A DNA stretch of 64,000 nucleotides from Dietzia psychralcaliphila (lineage in GTDB: Bacteria; Actinomycetota; Actinomycetes; Mycobacteriales; Mycobacteriaceae): positions 2,914,001-2,978,000 of the forward strand of contig NZ_CP015453.1 in the NCBI RefSeq assembly GCF_003096095.1. The letters run 5' to 3'. The notes beneath the pieces are model-generated. The model was not told the origin of the DNA. It ran no database searches and saw only the letters and a list, made by a program, of their open reading frames with translations. Positions within the stretch are counted from its first letter, which is position 1; the number at the start of each line of letters is the position of its first letter. Below are positions 39,705 to 47,662 of the stretch, piece by piece. The translations under genes were made by a program, and so were the position numbers.

Positions 39705-42367
39705 GACCTGCTCCCGATCGGCTCGGCGGAAGCGACACCGGCGGGGTCACGGGCGAACGACCGCATCCACACCCGGTCCGGCGTCAGCGGGATGGAGTCC
39801 TGGCGCACCCCGGTGGCCCGCCGGACGGCGATCCCCACCGCCGCCGCCACCGGGCAGTACGGCGCCTCCGACATCGACTTGGCGCCCAAGACACCCTGCG
39901 GTTCGACGGTGTCGGCGAAGAACACCTCGGTGCGCGGGACATCCCCCATGCGGGGCGGGTGGTAGTGGCGCAGCGTCGCGTTGGTTACCGCGCCGGTGTC
40001 GTCGAGCATCACCTGCTCGTACAGCGCCGCCCCCAGTGCCTGCGCGACGCCGCCCTCCACCTGTCCGCGTAGCTGCTGCGGGTTGAGTACCCGCCCGGCG
40101 TCGACGGCGTGGACGCTGTGCAGCACCTTGACGGTCCCCGTGTCGGGGCACACGGCCACGCGCACGCCCTGGACGGTGAACGCGGCCTGCCGACCGAACC
40201 CGTCGGCGGAACCCTCGGCGGACACGGGCAGGTGGGCGCCGGCACGCAACAGGTCGGCGACCCGCGTCGCGGCCCGGTGCAGCGCGCGCCCGCCCACCAC
40301 GGTCCCGGCCGACCCGAACGCACCGGTGTCGTGGGTGAGCTGGGCGGTGTCCGAGGCGTGCAGCACCACCGAGTCGGACGGCACCGCCAGCACCTCGGCC
40401 ACGATCTGCGTGTGCACGGTGGCGGTGCCGTTGCCGAACTCCGCGGTGCCCACATAGGCGTGCACGGTGCCGTCGGCGTCGATCTCCACGCGGGCGGAAC
40501 CGTGGTGGCCCCCGGGCGGGTTGCTGGCGATCATGCACAGCGCGACCCCGGTGCCCTCCGACCATCCGGGTGGGGCCGACTCCCCTCGTCCGGAGGCCAG
40601 TGCCCCGGAGACCAGGTCCAGGCAGTGATCGAGTCCGTAGGAGGACAGGGCCAGCTCGTCGTCGTCGCCCGCGGAGCTCACCAGTGGGTCACCCGGGCGC
40701 ACCACGTTGCGCCGCCGCAGCTCGACAGGATCGATCCCGGCGGCGTCGGCGAGCTCGTCCAGCGCGCTCTCGAGCGCGAACCCCACCTCACCCAGCCCGT
40801 ACCCGCGGAAGGCGCCCGACGGCACGGTGGTGGTGTAGACGGCCTCGGCGGCCACCCGCTTGGCCGGGCACCGGTAGAGCTCCACCGACTCGGTGATCGA
40901 GTGGAACATCACGCCCGGTGAGTGCCCGCCGTACGCGCCCGCGTCGGACAGCACGTCCAGGTCCAGCGCGGTGAGCCGGCCACGGGCGTCGCACGCGACC
41001 GTCGCCGTCACCCGGTAGGGGTGGCGCACGGTGGCGGAGGTGAACTGCTCTGCGCGGCTGTACTCCCACACCACGTCGCGCCCGGTACGCAGGGCGGCCA
41101 GCACGGCCAGGTCCTCCACGATCATCTCCTGCTTGGCGCCGAAACCGCCGCCCACGCGGGCGGCGTGCACGCGCAGGTCGTCCCGCTCCAGACCGAAGAT
41201 CCACGCCAACTCGTCACGGACCAGGAACGGCACCTGCGTGGACGACCGGATGTCGAGCGATCCCCCGCACCGGGGCCCGCCGTCGACGTGGCGGACGATC
41301 ACCGCGTGGGTCTCCAGGTGCGTGTGCTGGACCCGTGAGGTGCGCCAGGTGCCCGTCACCACGTGCGCGGCCCGGGCCACCCCGGCGTCGACGCGGCCCA
41401 CCTCGCCGCGCCAGCTCGCCACCACGTTGCGCGCGGGGTCGGCGATCCGGGACGCAGAGCCCTTGTCACCGTGGATCTTGTCCCCGTGGATCGCCGGAGC
41501 TCCCGGCCGCCGCGCGACCTCGGGGTCCAACACGGACGGCAGGACCTCGTACCGCACGTCGATCTCCCGGCAGGCCAGGCGGGCGAGCTGCGGGGTCTCG
41601 GCCACCACCGCGGCCACGCGTTGACCGTGGTAGCGGACCACCGGGTCCAACACGCGGGTGTCGTCGGGGTCGTCGGTGCGCCGCTGGTGCCGGGCGGTGG
41701 AGAACAACACGTCGGGGTCGTCGTGGTGGGTCAGCACGGCCACCACGCCGTCCATGGCGAGCGCGCGGGAGGCGTCGATCTCCACGATCCGGGCGTGCGC
41801 GTGCGGGGAGCGCAACACCGCGAGGTGCGCGCAGCCGGTGAGCTCGGTGTCCAGGGTGAAGGGCTCGGCGCCGCGCACCACGCGCTCGGTCGCGGGCGCG
41901 GCGACCGGGCGGCCGATCCCCCCGGCAGGGCAGGTGTTCGCGGCACCGTCGAGAGCGTCCTCGATCGCCCGGTAGCCGGTGCAGCGGCACAGGTTGCCCT
42001 TCATCGCGGCGGTCCGCGCGGCCGGGCCCCCGTCGCGCGCACACGGGGCGTGGTCCAGGCCGGTGACGGTGGTGACCATTCCCGCCGTGCAGTAGCCGCA
42101 CTGGAACCCGGCGGCGCGGGCGAACGCCTCCGGCACCGCGTCCGGCACCCCGGCGGCGGTCCGCACGTCGGTGCCCTCGGCCCGGTGCGCGGGCAGGACG
42201 CAGGAGTGGGTGGGCACGCCGTCGACCAGCACCGTGCACGCGCCGCAGTCACCGGTGTCGCACCCCTTCTTGACCGCGAACTGCCCGAGCTCGCGCAGCA
42301 GAGTCCGCAGGCACTGTCCGGGGCGTGGGGTCGGCGCGTAACCGCGACCGTCGACCGAGATCTTCAT
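39701..42367 (-). CDS. Molybdenum hydroxylase, fused 2Fe-2S and Moco chain (xanthine dehydrogenase-type)
   Basis: An 888-residue protein joining two subunits that are often separate. Residues 1-150 carry both iron-sulfur clusters: Cys36, Cys41, Cys44, Cys56 (plant-ferredoxin type) and Cys90, Cys93, Cys127, Cys129 (CGYC ... CRC). The remainder is the molybdopterin domain with EPFTLDTELTGCAHLAVLRSPHAHARI, GGGFGAKQEM, AFRGYGLGEVGFALES, and GVLGAKSMSEAP, whose Glu corresponds to the catalytic base. The partner FAD subunit is encoded just upstream with ATGA overlap. The surrounding purine deaminases point to hypoxanthine/xanthine hydroxylation, but another heterocycle is possible. Confidence 0.92.
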   Translation of the reverse strand: MKISVDGRGYAPTPRPGQCLRTLLRELGQFAVKKGCDTGDCGACTVLVDGVPTHSCVLPAHRAEGTDVRTAAGVPDAVPEAFARAAGFQCGYCTAGMVTTVTGLDHAPCARDGGPAARTAAMKGNLCRCTGYRAIEDALDGAANTCPAGGIGRPVAAPATERVVRGAEPFTLDTELTGCAHLAVLRSPHAHARIVEIDASRALAMDGVVAVLTHHDDPDVLFSTARHQRRTDDPDDTRVLDPVVRYHGQRVAAVVAETPQLARLACREIDVRYEVLPSVLDPEVARRPGAPAIHGDKIHGDKGSASRIADPARNVVASWRGEVGRVDAGVARAAHVVTGTWRTSRVQHTHLETHAVIVRHVDGGPRCGGSLDIRSSTQVPFLVRDELAWIFGLERDDLRVHAARVGGGFGAKQEMIVEDLAVLAALRTGRDVVWEYSRAEQFTSATVRHPYRVTATVACDARGRLTALDLDVLSDAGAYGGHSPGVMFHSITESVELYRCPAKRVAAEAVYTTTVPSGAFRGYGLGEVGFALESALDELADAAGIDPVELRRRNVVRPGDPLVSSAGDDDELALSSYGLDHCLDLVSGALASGRGESAPPGWSEGTGVALCMIASNPPGGHHGSARVEIDADGTVHAYVGTAEFGNGTATVHTQIVAEVLAVPSDSVVLHASDTAQLTHDTGAFGSAGTVVGGRALHRAATRVADLLRAGAHLPVSAEGSADGFGRQAAFTVQGVRVAVCPDTGTVKVLHSVHAVDAGRVLNPQQLRGQVEGGVAQALGAALYEQVMLDDTGAVTNATLRHYHPPRMGDVPRTEVFFADTVEPQGVLGAKSMSEAPYCPVAAAVGIAVRRATGVRQDSIPLTPDRVWMRSFARDPAGVASAEPIGSRS

Positions 42368-43278
42368 GACTTCTCCGTCTCGCGGGTGGGGTGGATGCCG
42401 GTGGCGGGGTGGGTGCCGTGGGCGGGGTGGGCGCCGGCGAGTTCGACGACGACGGCGAGGGCCGCGATCCCCGACACGTGGCGGCGCCAGCTCGGATGCC
42501 CCTGGGGGTCGTCGTGCCAGTGGGGCAGATCGCGGACCGCGGCCGCCGCGACCTCGGGCGGGGGCGGGGCGTCCCACACGAGCAGGTGCGGGGCCGGCAC
42601 CGCGGCGGTGACCACCAGCGTGCACCGGCCGTCGGGATCCAGGCGGCCGGTGACAAGCGAACCGGAGCGGCCGCTGGGCACCAGCGAGTGCCTCCGGACC
42701 GCGTAGCGCGCGCGGCCCGCCCCCGCGGGGATGTGCAGTGCCCGCAGGATCTCCCCCGGGGCCAGGGACGTCCGGCCCGGGCCCACCACCACGTCCGCGG
42801 CGGGGATCGTGCGGGTGCCGCCGTCGGGGGTCCAGATCTCGGCGGTCGCGCCGAGAGTGCAGGCCGCGGCCGTGCCGGCTCCGGCGGGCAGGGCGGCGCA
42901 GAGGTTGCCTCCCCAGGTGGCGCGGGCCCAGATCTTCCACGAGGCGAGCAGGCAGGAGAAGGCGTCGTGCAGGAACGAGCGCACCGGAGCGGTGAGCGGG
43001 TGGTCGAGCACGGTCCGCAGCGACGCTGTCGCCGCCACCCGCAGGCCGCCGTCGGGCATCGGTTCGACGTCGGGCCAGCCGAGGTCCACCAAGTCGACGA
43101 GGCCGGTGAGCGGCGGTGTGTCCTCCCCCGGCGGCGCCGCCGCTCCGGCGGGGTGGAGGTGTGCCTCGCCGTGCAGTGCCGTCCCGCCGGCCAACGGGAC
43201 GGCCCCGGCGAGCAGCGCCTCGTGCGCCTCGGAGCGGCTGCGCGGCCGGTAGAGCTCGGTGACGGTGACCAGGTCCAT
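42364..43278 (-). CDS. FAD-binding subunit of the molybdenum hydroxylase
   Basis: A 304-residue CoxM/XdhB-like flavoprotein. It has the N-terminal PRSRSEAHEALLAGAVPLAGGTAL (FAD loop), LVDLVDLGWPDVEPMPDGGLRVAATASLRTVLDH, ATWGGNLCAALPAGAGTAAACTLGATAEIWTP (the TxGGN-ICxxxPAGDxxPxLLAL pattern, modified) and PGEILRALHIPAG. It passes electrons from the Fe-S clusters to NAD or another acceptor. Overlaps the Moco/Fe-S gene by 4 bp. The C terminus has a Thr/His/Pro-rich tail (AHPAHGTHPATGIHPTRE). Confidence 0.9.
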   Translation of the reverse strand: MDLVTVTELYRPRSRSEAHEALLAGAVPLAGGTALHGEAHLHPAGAAAPPGEDTPPLTGLVDLVDLGWPDVEPMPDGGLRVAATASLRTVLDHPLTAPVRSFLHDAFSCLLASWKIWARATWGGNLCAALPAGAGTAAACTLGATAEIWTPDGGTRTIPAADVVVGPGRTSLAPGEILRALHIPAGAGRARYAVRRHSLVPSGRSGSLVTGRLDPDGRCTLVVTAAVPAPHLLVWDAPPPPEVAAAAVRDLPHWHDDPQGHPSWRRHVSGIAALAVVVELAGAHPAHGTHPATGIHPTRETEKS

Positions 43279-43284
43279 CGGTTC

Positions 43285-44676
43285 TCACCCGGCCTTGGCC
43301 AGCAGGCGGCGGCGCGCGGCCACGACGTCCCGGGCCACGGCGTCGGTGTCCACGGTGAGCACCCGGCCGTCCTCCACCACCCGTCGACCCTGTACCCACA
43401 CCCCGGCCATCGGCGGGCGGGAGCCCAGGACCAGGGCGGCCACCGGGTCGTCGATCCCGGCGTGGGCGGGGGTGTCCAGGCGCCACAGTGCGACGTCGGC
43501 CAGGTACCCCGTGGCCAGGCGCCCGATTTCGTCCTGGCGCCCCAACGCCCGCGCTCCCTCCACGGTGGCCATCCGCAGCGCGGTGCGCACGTCCATCGCG
43601 CGGGGGCCGCGGGTGGCCCGGGCCAGCAGCAGCGCCTGGTGCATCTCCTCCCACAGCACCCCCGACTCGTTGCTGGCGGCGCCGTCGACGCCCAGACCCA
43701 CCGTCACGCCCGCGGTGAGCATGTCGGGCACCCGCGCGATGCCGGCGCCGAGCCGGCCGTTGGAGACCGGGCAGTGCGCGGCCGCCATGCCGCCGGCGGC
43801 CATGGCGGCGATCGCCGGGTCGTCCAGGTGCACGGTGTGGGCGAACCACACGTCGGGGCCGGTCCACCCGACCGACTCCATGTACTCCATGGGGGTGCTG
43901 CCGAAGCGCTCGCGGCAGAACACCTCCTCGTCGTCGGTCTCGGCCAGGTGGGTGTGCAAGCGGACGCCCCGCTCGCGTGCCAGGTCGGCACTCGCGCGCA
44001 GCAGGTCGCCGGTCACCGAGAACGGCGAGCACGGCGCCACGGCGATCCGGCACATCGACTCCGGTGCGGGATCGTGGTGCCGGTCGATCACCTCGGCCGT
44101 GCCGGCCAGGATCGCGTCGATGCCCTCCACCACCGAGTCCGGCGGCAGCCCGCCCGCGCTGCGGCCCAGGTCCATCGACCCGCGGCACGGGTGGAAGCGC
44201 AGACCCACCGTGGCGGCAGCCTCGATCTCGGCGGCGAACACGTCGCCGGCGTCGGCGGGCACCACGTAGTGGTGGTCCGTGGTGGTGGTGCAGCCGCCCA
44301 GGGTGAGGTGCGCGAGCCCTCCGAGTGCGGCGGTGCGCACGTCGTCGGCGTCGATGCCGGCCCACACCGGGTAGGAGGCGGTGAGCCACTCGAAGAGCGT
44401 GGCGTCGGCCGCCAGCCCGCGGGTGAGCCACTGGTACAGGTGGTGGTGGGTGTTGACCAGGCCCGGCGTGGCCAGGCAGCCGGTGCCGTCGACCCGCTCT
44501 GTCCCCTCGGGCAGGAGGGCCGGATCGCACGGACCCGCCCCCACGGCGGTGATGCGGCCGCCGGCCAGCAGCACGTGTCCGGTCGTGTGCTCGGTGGCGA
44601 ACCCGGCGCCGCGGTCGTCCATGGTCGCGACCGCGCAGTTCTCGATCAGAACGGCGGCGTCGCCCCCCGCCGTCAC
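43285..44676 (-). CDS. 8-Oxoguanine deaminase-type amidohydrolase
   Basis: A 463-residue deaminase with the full ATZ/TRZ motif set: GLVNTHHHLYQWLTRGLA (metal HxH), TTTTDHHYVVP, LHTHLAETDDEE (His and catalytic Glu), VWFAHTVHLDDPAI, AAHCPVSNGRLGAGIARV, and GLGVDGAASNESG (metal Asp). NTHHHxYQxLTR together with HHYxxP is the combination found in 8-oxoguanine and related guanine deaminases, which yield urate or xanthine plus ammonia. Start GTG 44676 overlaps the preceding stop. It sits 6 bp ahead of the FAD subunit gene, consistent with feeding the molybdenum hydroxylase pathway. Confidence 0.9.
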   Translation of the reverse strand: MTAGGDAAVLIENCAVATMDDRGAGFATEHTTGHVLLAGGRITAVGAGPCDPALLPEGTERVDGTGCLATPGLVNTHHHLYQWLTRGLAADATLFEWLTASYPVWAGIDADDVRTAALGGLAHLTLGGCTTTTDHHYVVPADAGDVFAAEIEAAATVGLRFHPCRGSMDLGRSAGGLPPDSVVEGIDAILAGTAEVIDRHHDPAPESMCRIAVAPCSPFSVTGDLLRASADLARERGVRLHTHLAETDDEEVFCRERFGSTPMEYMESVGWTGPDVWFAHTVHLDDPAIAAMAAGGMAAAHCPVSNGRLGAGIARVPDMLTAGVTVGLGVDGAASNESGVLWEEMHQALLLARATRGPRAMDVRTALRMATVEGARALGRQDEIGRLATGYLADVALWRLDTPAHAGIDDPVAALVLGSRPPMAGVWVQGRRVVEDGRVLTVDTDAVARDVVAARRRLLAKAG

Positions 44677-46076
44677 GACCACGCCCCCACTGGTCGCGAA
44701 TAGGCCGGGACGAACCCACGCGCGCCGGCCGACCGGATCATCCGCTCGGTGAGCTGGGCGTCGGCCTCGTCGGCGAGCGGGTGCAGGGAACGCGCCCCCT
44801 CCGCGACGAGGCGCCCGCCCACGTACACGTGGGTGAGGTTGCGCAACGAACAGGCCAGGACGTACGTGGCCACCGGGTCCCAGATCGGCCCGGTCGCCGG
44901 GGCGGTGGGGTCCACGACCAGCAGGTCGGCGTGCTTGCCCACCTCGATGCTGCCGACCCGGCCGGACAGGCCGAGCGCCTCCGCGCCGCCGAGGGTGTGC
45001 ATCCGCAGCACCTCGTGGGCGGCCAGCACCGAGGCGTCGGAGTGCACGGCCCGTTGGGTGTAGAGACCGATGCGCATGTTCTGGAACGGGTCGGAGACGT
45101 CGGTGCAGGACTGGTCGTCCAGGCCCATGCCCACACGGATCCCCCTGTCCCGGTACCCCGTGACGTCGGCGATGCCGGAGCCCAGCCGGCCGTTGGAGGT
45201 CGCCTGCCAGATCACTGCCGAATCCGTCTCGGCCACGCGGCGCACCATGTGCTCGGTGGGGTGGACGAAGTGGCCGAAGGAGAAGTCGGTGCCCAGCACG
45301 CCGGCGCGGTCGTACCAGTCGAACTTGGCACGCTGCACCTCGAGGTGCTCGGCGGTCTCCACGAAGTGGGCCTGGTTGCCCACCGCGTGGCGGGCCATGA
45401 CCTCGTGCTCGCGCTCCGCGGTGACCGGCGACGAGGACCACTGGACGGAGCCGAACACCGAGCCGCCCAGATCCAGCTCCCGGGCGACCGTGCTCTGGCG
45501 GTGCTGGGTGACGTGGGCGAATGCCTCGAAGCACTCGGCCTCGGGCAGCTGTTCGTCGTCCAACCGGGTGGAGGTGACGCACCGCAGCCCCGAGTCGGCC
45601 TGCGCGTCGATCTGCCGCGTGAGGAAGTCCACGTCGTGCACCCGCTCGGCGACCAGGGTCGAGGTGGCGTGATCGAACACCGCCACCACCCGGCTCTGGG
45701 TGAAGTTGTAGGCACTGGTCACGCCGTTGCGCAGGAAGTCCAGGCACCCGGCGAGGGTGAACCAGTACAGGTCCTCGGCCTCGGCCCCGACCATCATCTC
45801 GCCCATCCGCGAGACCCACCCGTAGAGCGTGTCGTCGGGGGCGATGCCGCGCATCCCGGCGGTGAACAGGTGGCTGTGCGCGGACACGAACCCCGGGGCC
45901 AGGATCGACCCGCCGAGGTCGTGGACGGTCCCGGGCAGACCGGGTGGGGGGTCACCGGGCCCGAGTCCGGCGATCAGGCCGCCCTCGTCGACGTGGACCC
46001 AGCCGTGGAACCACCTCGCGGAGTCGGCTGAGTCCGTCGCCACGGGGATGACGAGCGCGTCGGTGAAGGTGATCAT
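44673..46076 (-). CDS. Amidohydrolase of the ATZ/TRZ deaminase group
   Basis: A 467-residue metal-dependent hydrolase. It shows GFVSAHSHLFTAGMRGIAPDDTLYGWV (HxH metal pair), NGVTSAYNFTQSR, NQAHFVETAEH (the His-x-x-Glu strand), FSFGHFVHPTEHMVRRVAE, IWQATSNGRLGSGIADV, and GMGLDDQSCTDVSDPFQNMRIGL (metal Asp). The sequence is more distant from guanine deaminases than the next gene, so substrate could be another N-heterocycle, an N-chloro-triazine analogue or a creatinine-like amine. It begins a tightly overlapped run of four genes leading to the molybdenum hydroxylase; 120 bp without a gene precede it. Confidence 0.85.
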   Translation of the reverse strand: MITFTDALVIPVATDSADSARWFHGWVHVDEGGLIAGLGPGDPPPGLPGTVHDLGGSILAPGFVSAHSHLFTAGMRGIAPDDTLYGWVSRMGEMMVGAEAEDLYWFTLAGCLDFLRNGVTSAYNFTQSRVVAVFDHATSTLVAERVHDVDFLTRQIDAQADSGLRCVTSTRLDDEQLPEAECFEAFAHVTQHRQSTVARELDLGGSVFGSVQWSSSPVTAEREHEVMARHAVGNQAHFVETAEHLEVQRAKFDWYDRAGVLGTDFSFGHFVHPTEHMVRRVAETDSAVIWQATSNGRLGSGIADVTGYRDRGIRVGMGLDDQSCTDVSDPFQNMRIGLYTQRAVHSDASVLAAHEVLRMHTLGGAEALGLSGRVGSIEVGKHADLLVVDPTAPATGPIWDPVATYVLACSLRNLTHVYVGGRLVAEGARSLHPLADEADAQLTERMIRSAGARGFVPAYSRPVGAWS

Positions 46077-46196
46077 GAGGGGTTCTCTCGTTGGTGTGGC
46101 GGGTCGGTGGAGTGGTGTGGCGGTTCGGCGGAGTCAGGCATGGCCGGGGGCGGGCAGTTCGGTGGCGGGCACGGCGTGGGCCGGCACCGCGGCGGG

Positions 46197-46847
46197 TCAG
46201 CCCGGCAACTCTTCGGCCAGCCAGCCGCCGGAACGGAGGTGGAACCGTCGGCGGTGGGACGGTGCGTCCGGTTCGGCCCGCCAGAACGTCACCGTCTCGG
46301 GCCGCAGGCGGTACCCGGTCCAGGTTTCGGGCGGGTCCTGTGGGGTGGGCCCGTGCCGGGTGACGGCCTCCGCCCACACCTCACGGCGTCCGGCCGGGGG
46401 CAGAGCCGCGGCGGCGGGACCGTTGGTCCAGGCCAGGAGCTTGAGGTACGGGGACCGGTCACGATAGGTGCGCAGTTGTTCGCGGTCGTCCGTGGGTGCG
46501 GCGAGGCCGGTCACGGTGAGCTGGTGGGTCCGGTCGGCGGAGAGCACCACGAGTGTTGCGCGGGGGTTGGCCGCGAGATCGACGACCTTCTGGGAGCGCG
46601 AGTCCGTGTGGAACGTCGGGCCGTCGGGGGTGACGCCGGAGACCAGGAGGTGTCGGCACTGCGGTGTCCCGTCCGGGTCGACGGTGGCCAACACACCCAA
46701 AGGTGGCGCGAGGGGGTCGACGGCGAGCCAGGACACCATCGCGGCCAGCGGATCGTCGCCCGGCTCGGGCATGGTGACCCCGGCTATGGGTGCCTCGTCC
46801 GCCCTGCTCCCGGGCAGCGGGGCGTCGGGCAGCTGGGCGGCCGTCAT
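46197..46847 (-). CDS. Pyridoxamine-phosphate-oxidase-like flavin protein
   Basis: A 216-residue split-barrel flavin-binding protein: LGVLATVDPDGTPQCRHLLVSGVTPDGPTFHTDSRSQKVVDLAANPRATLVV (FMN-binding strands), YLKLLAWTNG, and a C-terminal PPETWTGYRLRPETVTFWRAEPDAPSHRRRFHL as in PdxH-type enzymes. True PNPOx has R-x2-LK and SxWS-xQS motifs; here YRDRSPYLKLLAWTNG partly departs from SxWAxxQS. The role may be oxidation of an amine or another flavin reaction instead of vitamin B6 synthesis. Its start overlaps the creatininase stop (ATGA), tying it to a catabolic operon. Confidence 0.78.
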   Translation of the reverse strand: MTAAQLPDAPLPGSRADEAPIAGVTMPEPGDDPLAAMVSWLAVDPLAPPLGVLATVDPDGTPQCRHLLVSGVTPDGPTFHTDSRSQKVVDLAANPRATLVVLSADRTHQLTVTGLAAPTDDREQLRTYRDRSPYLKLLAWTNGPAAAALPPAGRREVWAEAVTRHGPTPQDPPETWTGYRLRPETVTFWRAEPDAPSHRRRFHLRSGGWLAEELPG

Positions 46848-47662
46848 CGCGCACCTCCCGCGGCGGCGACCACACCGAGGTCGGCGCCCGGGACCCCGCG
46901 CGCCGGGTCGAAGACGGCGATCTCCGCGAGCGCACCGACCACGGTGGCCACGTGATCGGCCACCAGCCGGGCCCCGGTGTCGGGTTCGGCCCCGGTGGGG
47001 TCACCGATCACCCCGGTGTCGGACAGGTCGTCGGCCAACCAGCCGAACTTCACGGGGCCGGTGAAGCCGATGTGCTGGCACCCGGCCAACCCGGTCGGGA
47101 CCCTGGCCTCGGCCACGGACATGTCGACGAGTTCCGGTCGCAGATGGAGCATCATCGACGTCTCGGCCCACCCGGCGTGGATCCCCATGCCGAGCTCGGT
47201 GGGACCGGGGACAGCTCTGCCTGCGTAGAGGAACGTCCGCAGGCCGCTGCGTCTGCGCAGTTCCCGCAGCGCCACCTCCAGCAGGGCGGAATTGCCGCCG
47301 TGACAGTTGACGAAGAGCACGCGGCCGAACCCGCTGGCACTCAGCGCCGAGCCGAGTTCACGGACTTGGGACAGCAGCGTGTCCGCGGTGATCCACATCG
47401 CCCCGGGGAACGAGGAGTGCTCGTCGCTCTTGGTGTACCCGAGGGCGGGCATGAGCCAGGCGTCGACCCCCGCCCCGGCCGCGGCGGCGGCCACTGCCCG
47501 GGCGGCCACCTCCTCGGCCACGATCAGGTCGGTGGCCAGGGGCAGGTGGGGGCCGTGGGGTTCGATCGCGCCGGTGGGGATGACGGCGATGGGGTCGCCC
47601 CGGCCCACCCGTGCCGCCTCGACGGTGCTGAGGTCGGCGTAGCGCCGTGCGGGCCCGATCAT
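46844..47662 (-). CDS. Creatininase-family amidohydrolase
   Basis: A 272-residue protein of the creatininase/FAPy-deformylase/MftE superfamily. It carries the metal motifs VIPTGAIEPHGPHLPLATDLIVAEEVAARA (Glu, His, Asp ligands), a YTKSDEHSSFPGAMWIT segment, NCHGGNSALLEVALRELR (the diagnostic NxHGGN), and HAGWAETSMMLHLRPELV (Glu ligand in HAGxxETS). Members open cyclic amides (creatinine), deformylate formamidopyrimidines in riboflavin/F420 synthesis, or trim mycofactocin; no mycofactocin genes are nearby. ATG 47662 overlaps the oxidase stop. In this nitrogen operon a ring-opening amidohydrolase role is most likely. Confidence 0.88.
   Translation of the reverse strand: MIGPARRYADLSTVEAARVGRGDPIAVIPTGAIEPHGPHLPLATDLIVAEEVAARAVAAAAAGAGVDAWLMPALGYTKSDEHSSFPGAMWITADTLLSQVRELGSALSASGFGRVLFVNCHGGNSALLEVALRELRRRSGLRTFLYAGRAVPGPTELGMGIHAGWAETSMMLHLRPELVDMSVAEARVPTGLAGCQHIGFTGPVKFGWLADDLSDTGVIGDPTGAEPDTGARLVADHVATVVGALAEIAVFDPARGVPGADLGVVAAAGGAR

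Noticed and set aside
42391-44703. A 770-residue plus-strand frame opposite the FAD subunit and 8-oxoguanine deaminase genes.
   Set aside because: Shadow of conserved genes; no start signal and no recognisable domain.
39701-44719. A 1672-residue open frame that would extend the molybdenum hydroxylase far upstream.
   Set aside because: The part beyond 42367 is Arg/Gly/Pro-rich shadow sequence over the FAD-subunit and deaminase genes; a clear ATG with ATGA overlap at 42367 and the 2Fe-2S domain start define the gene.
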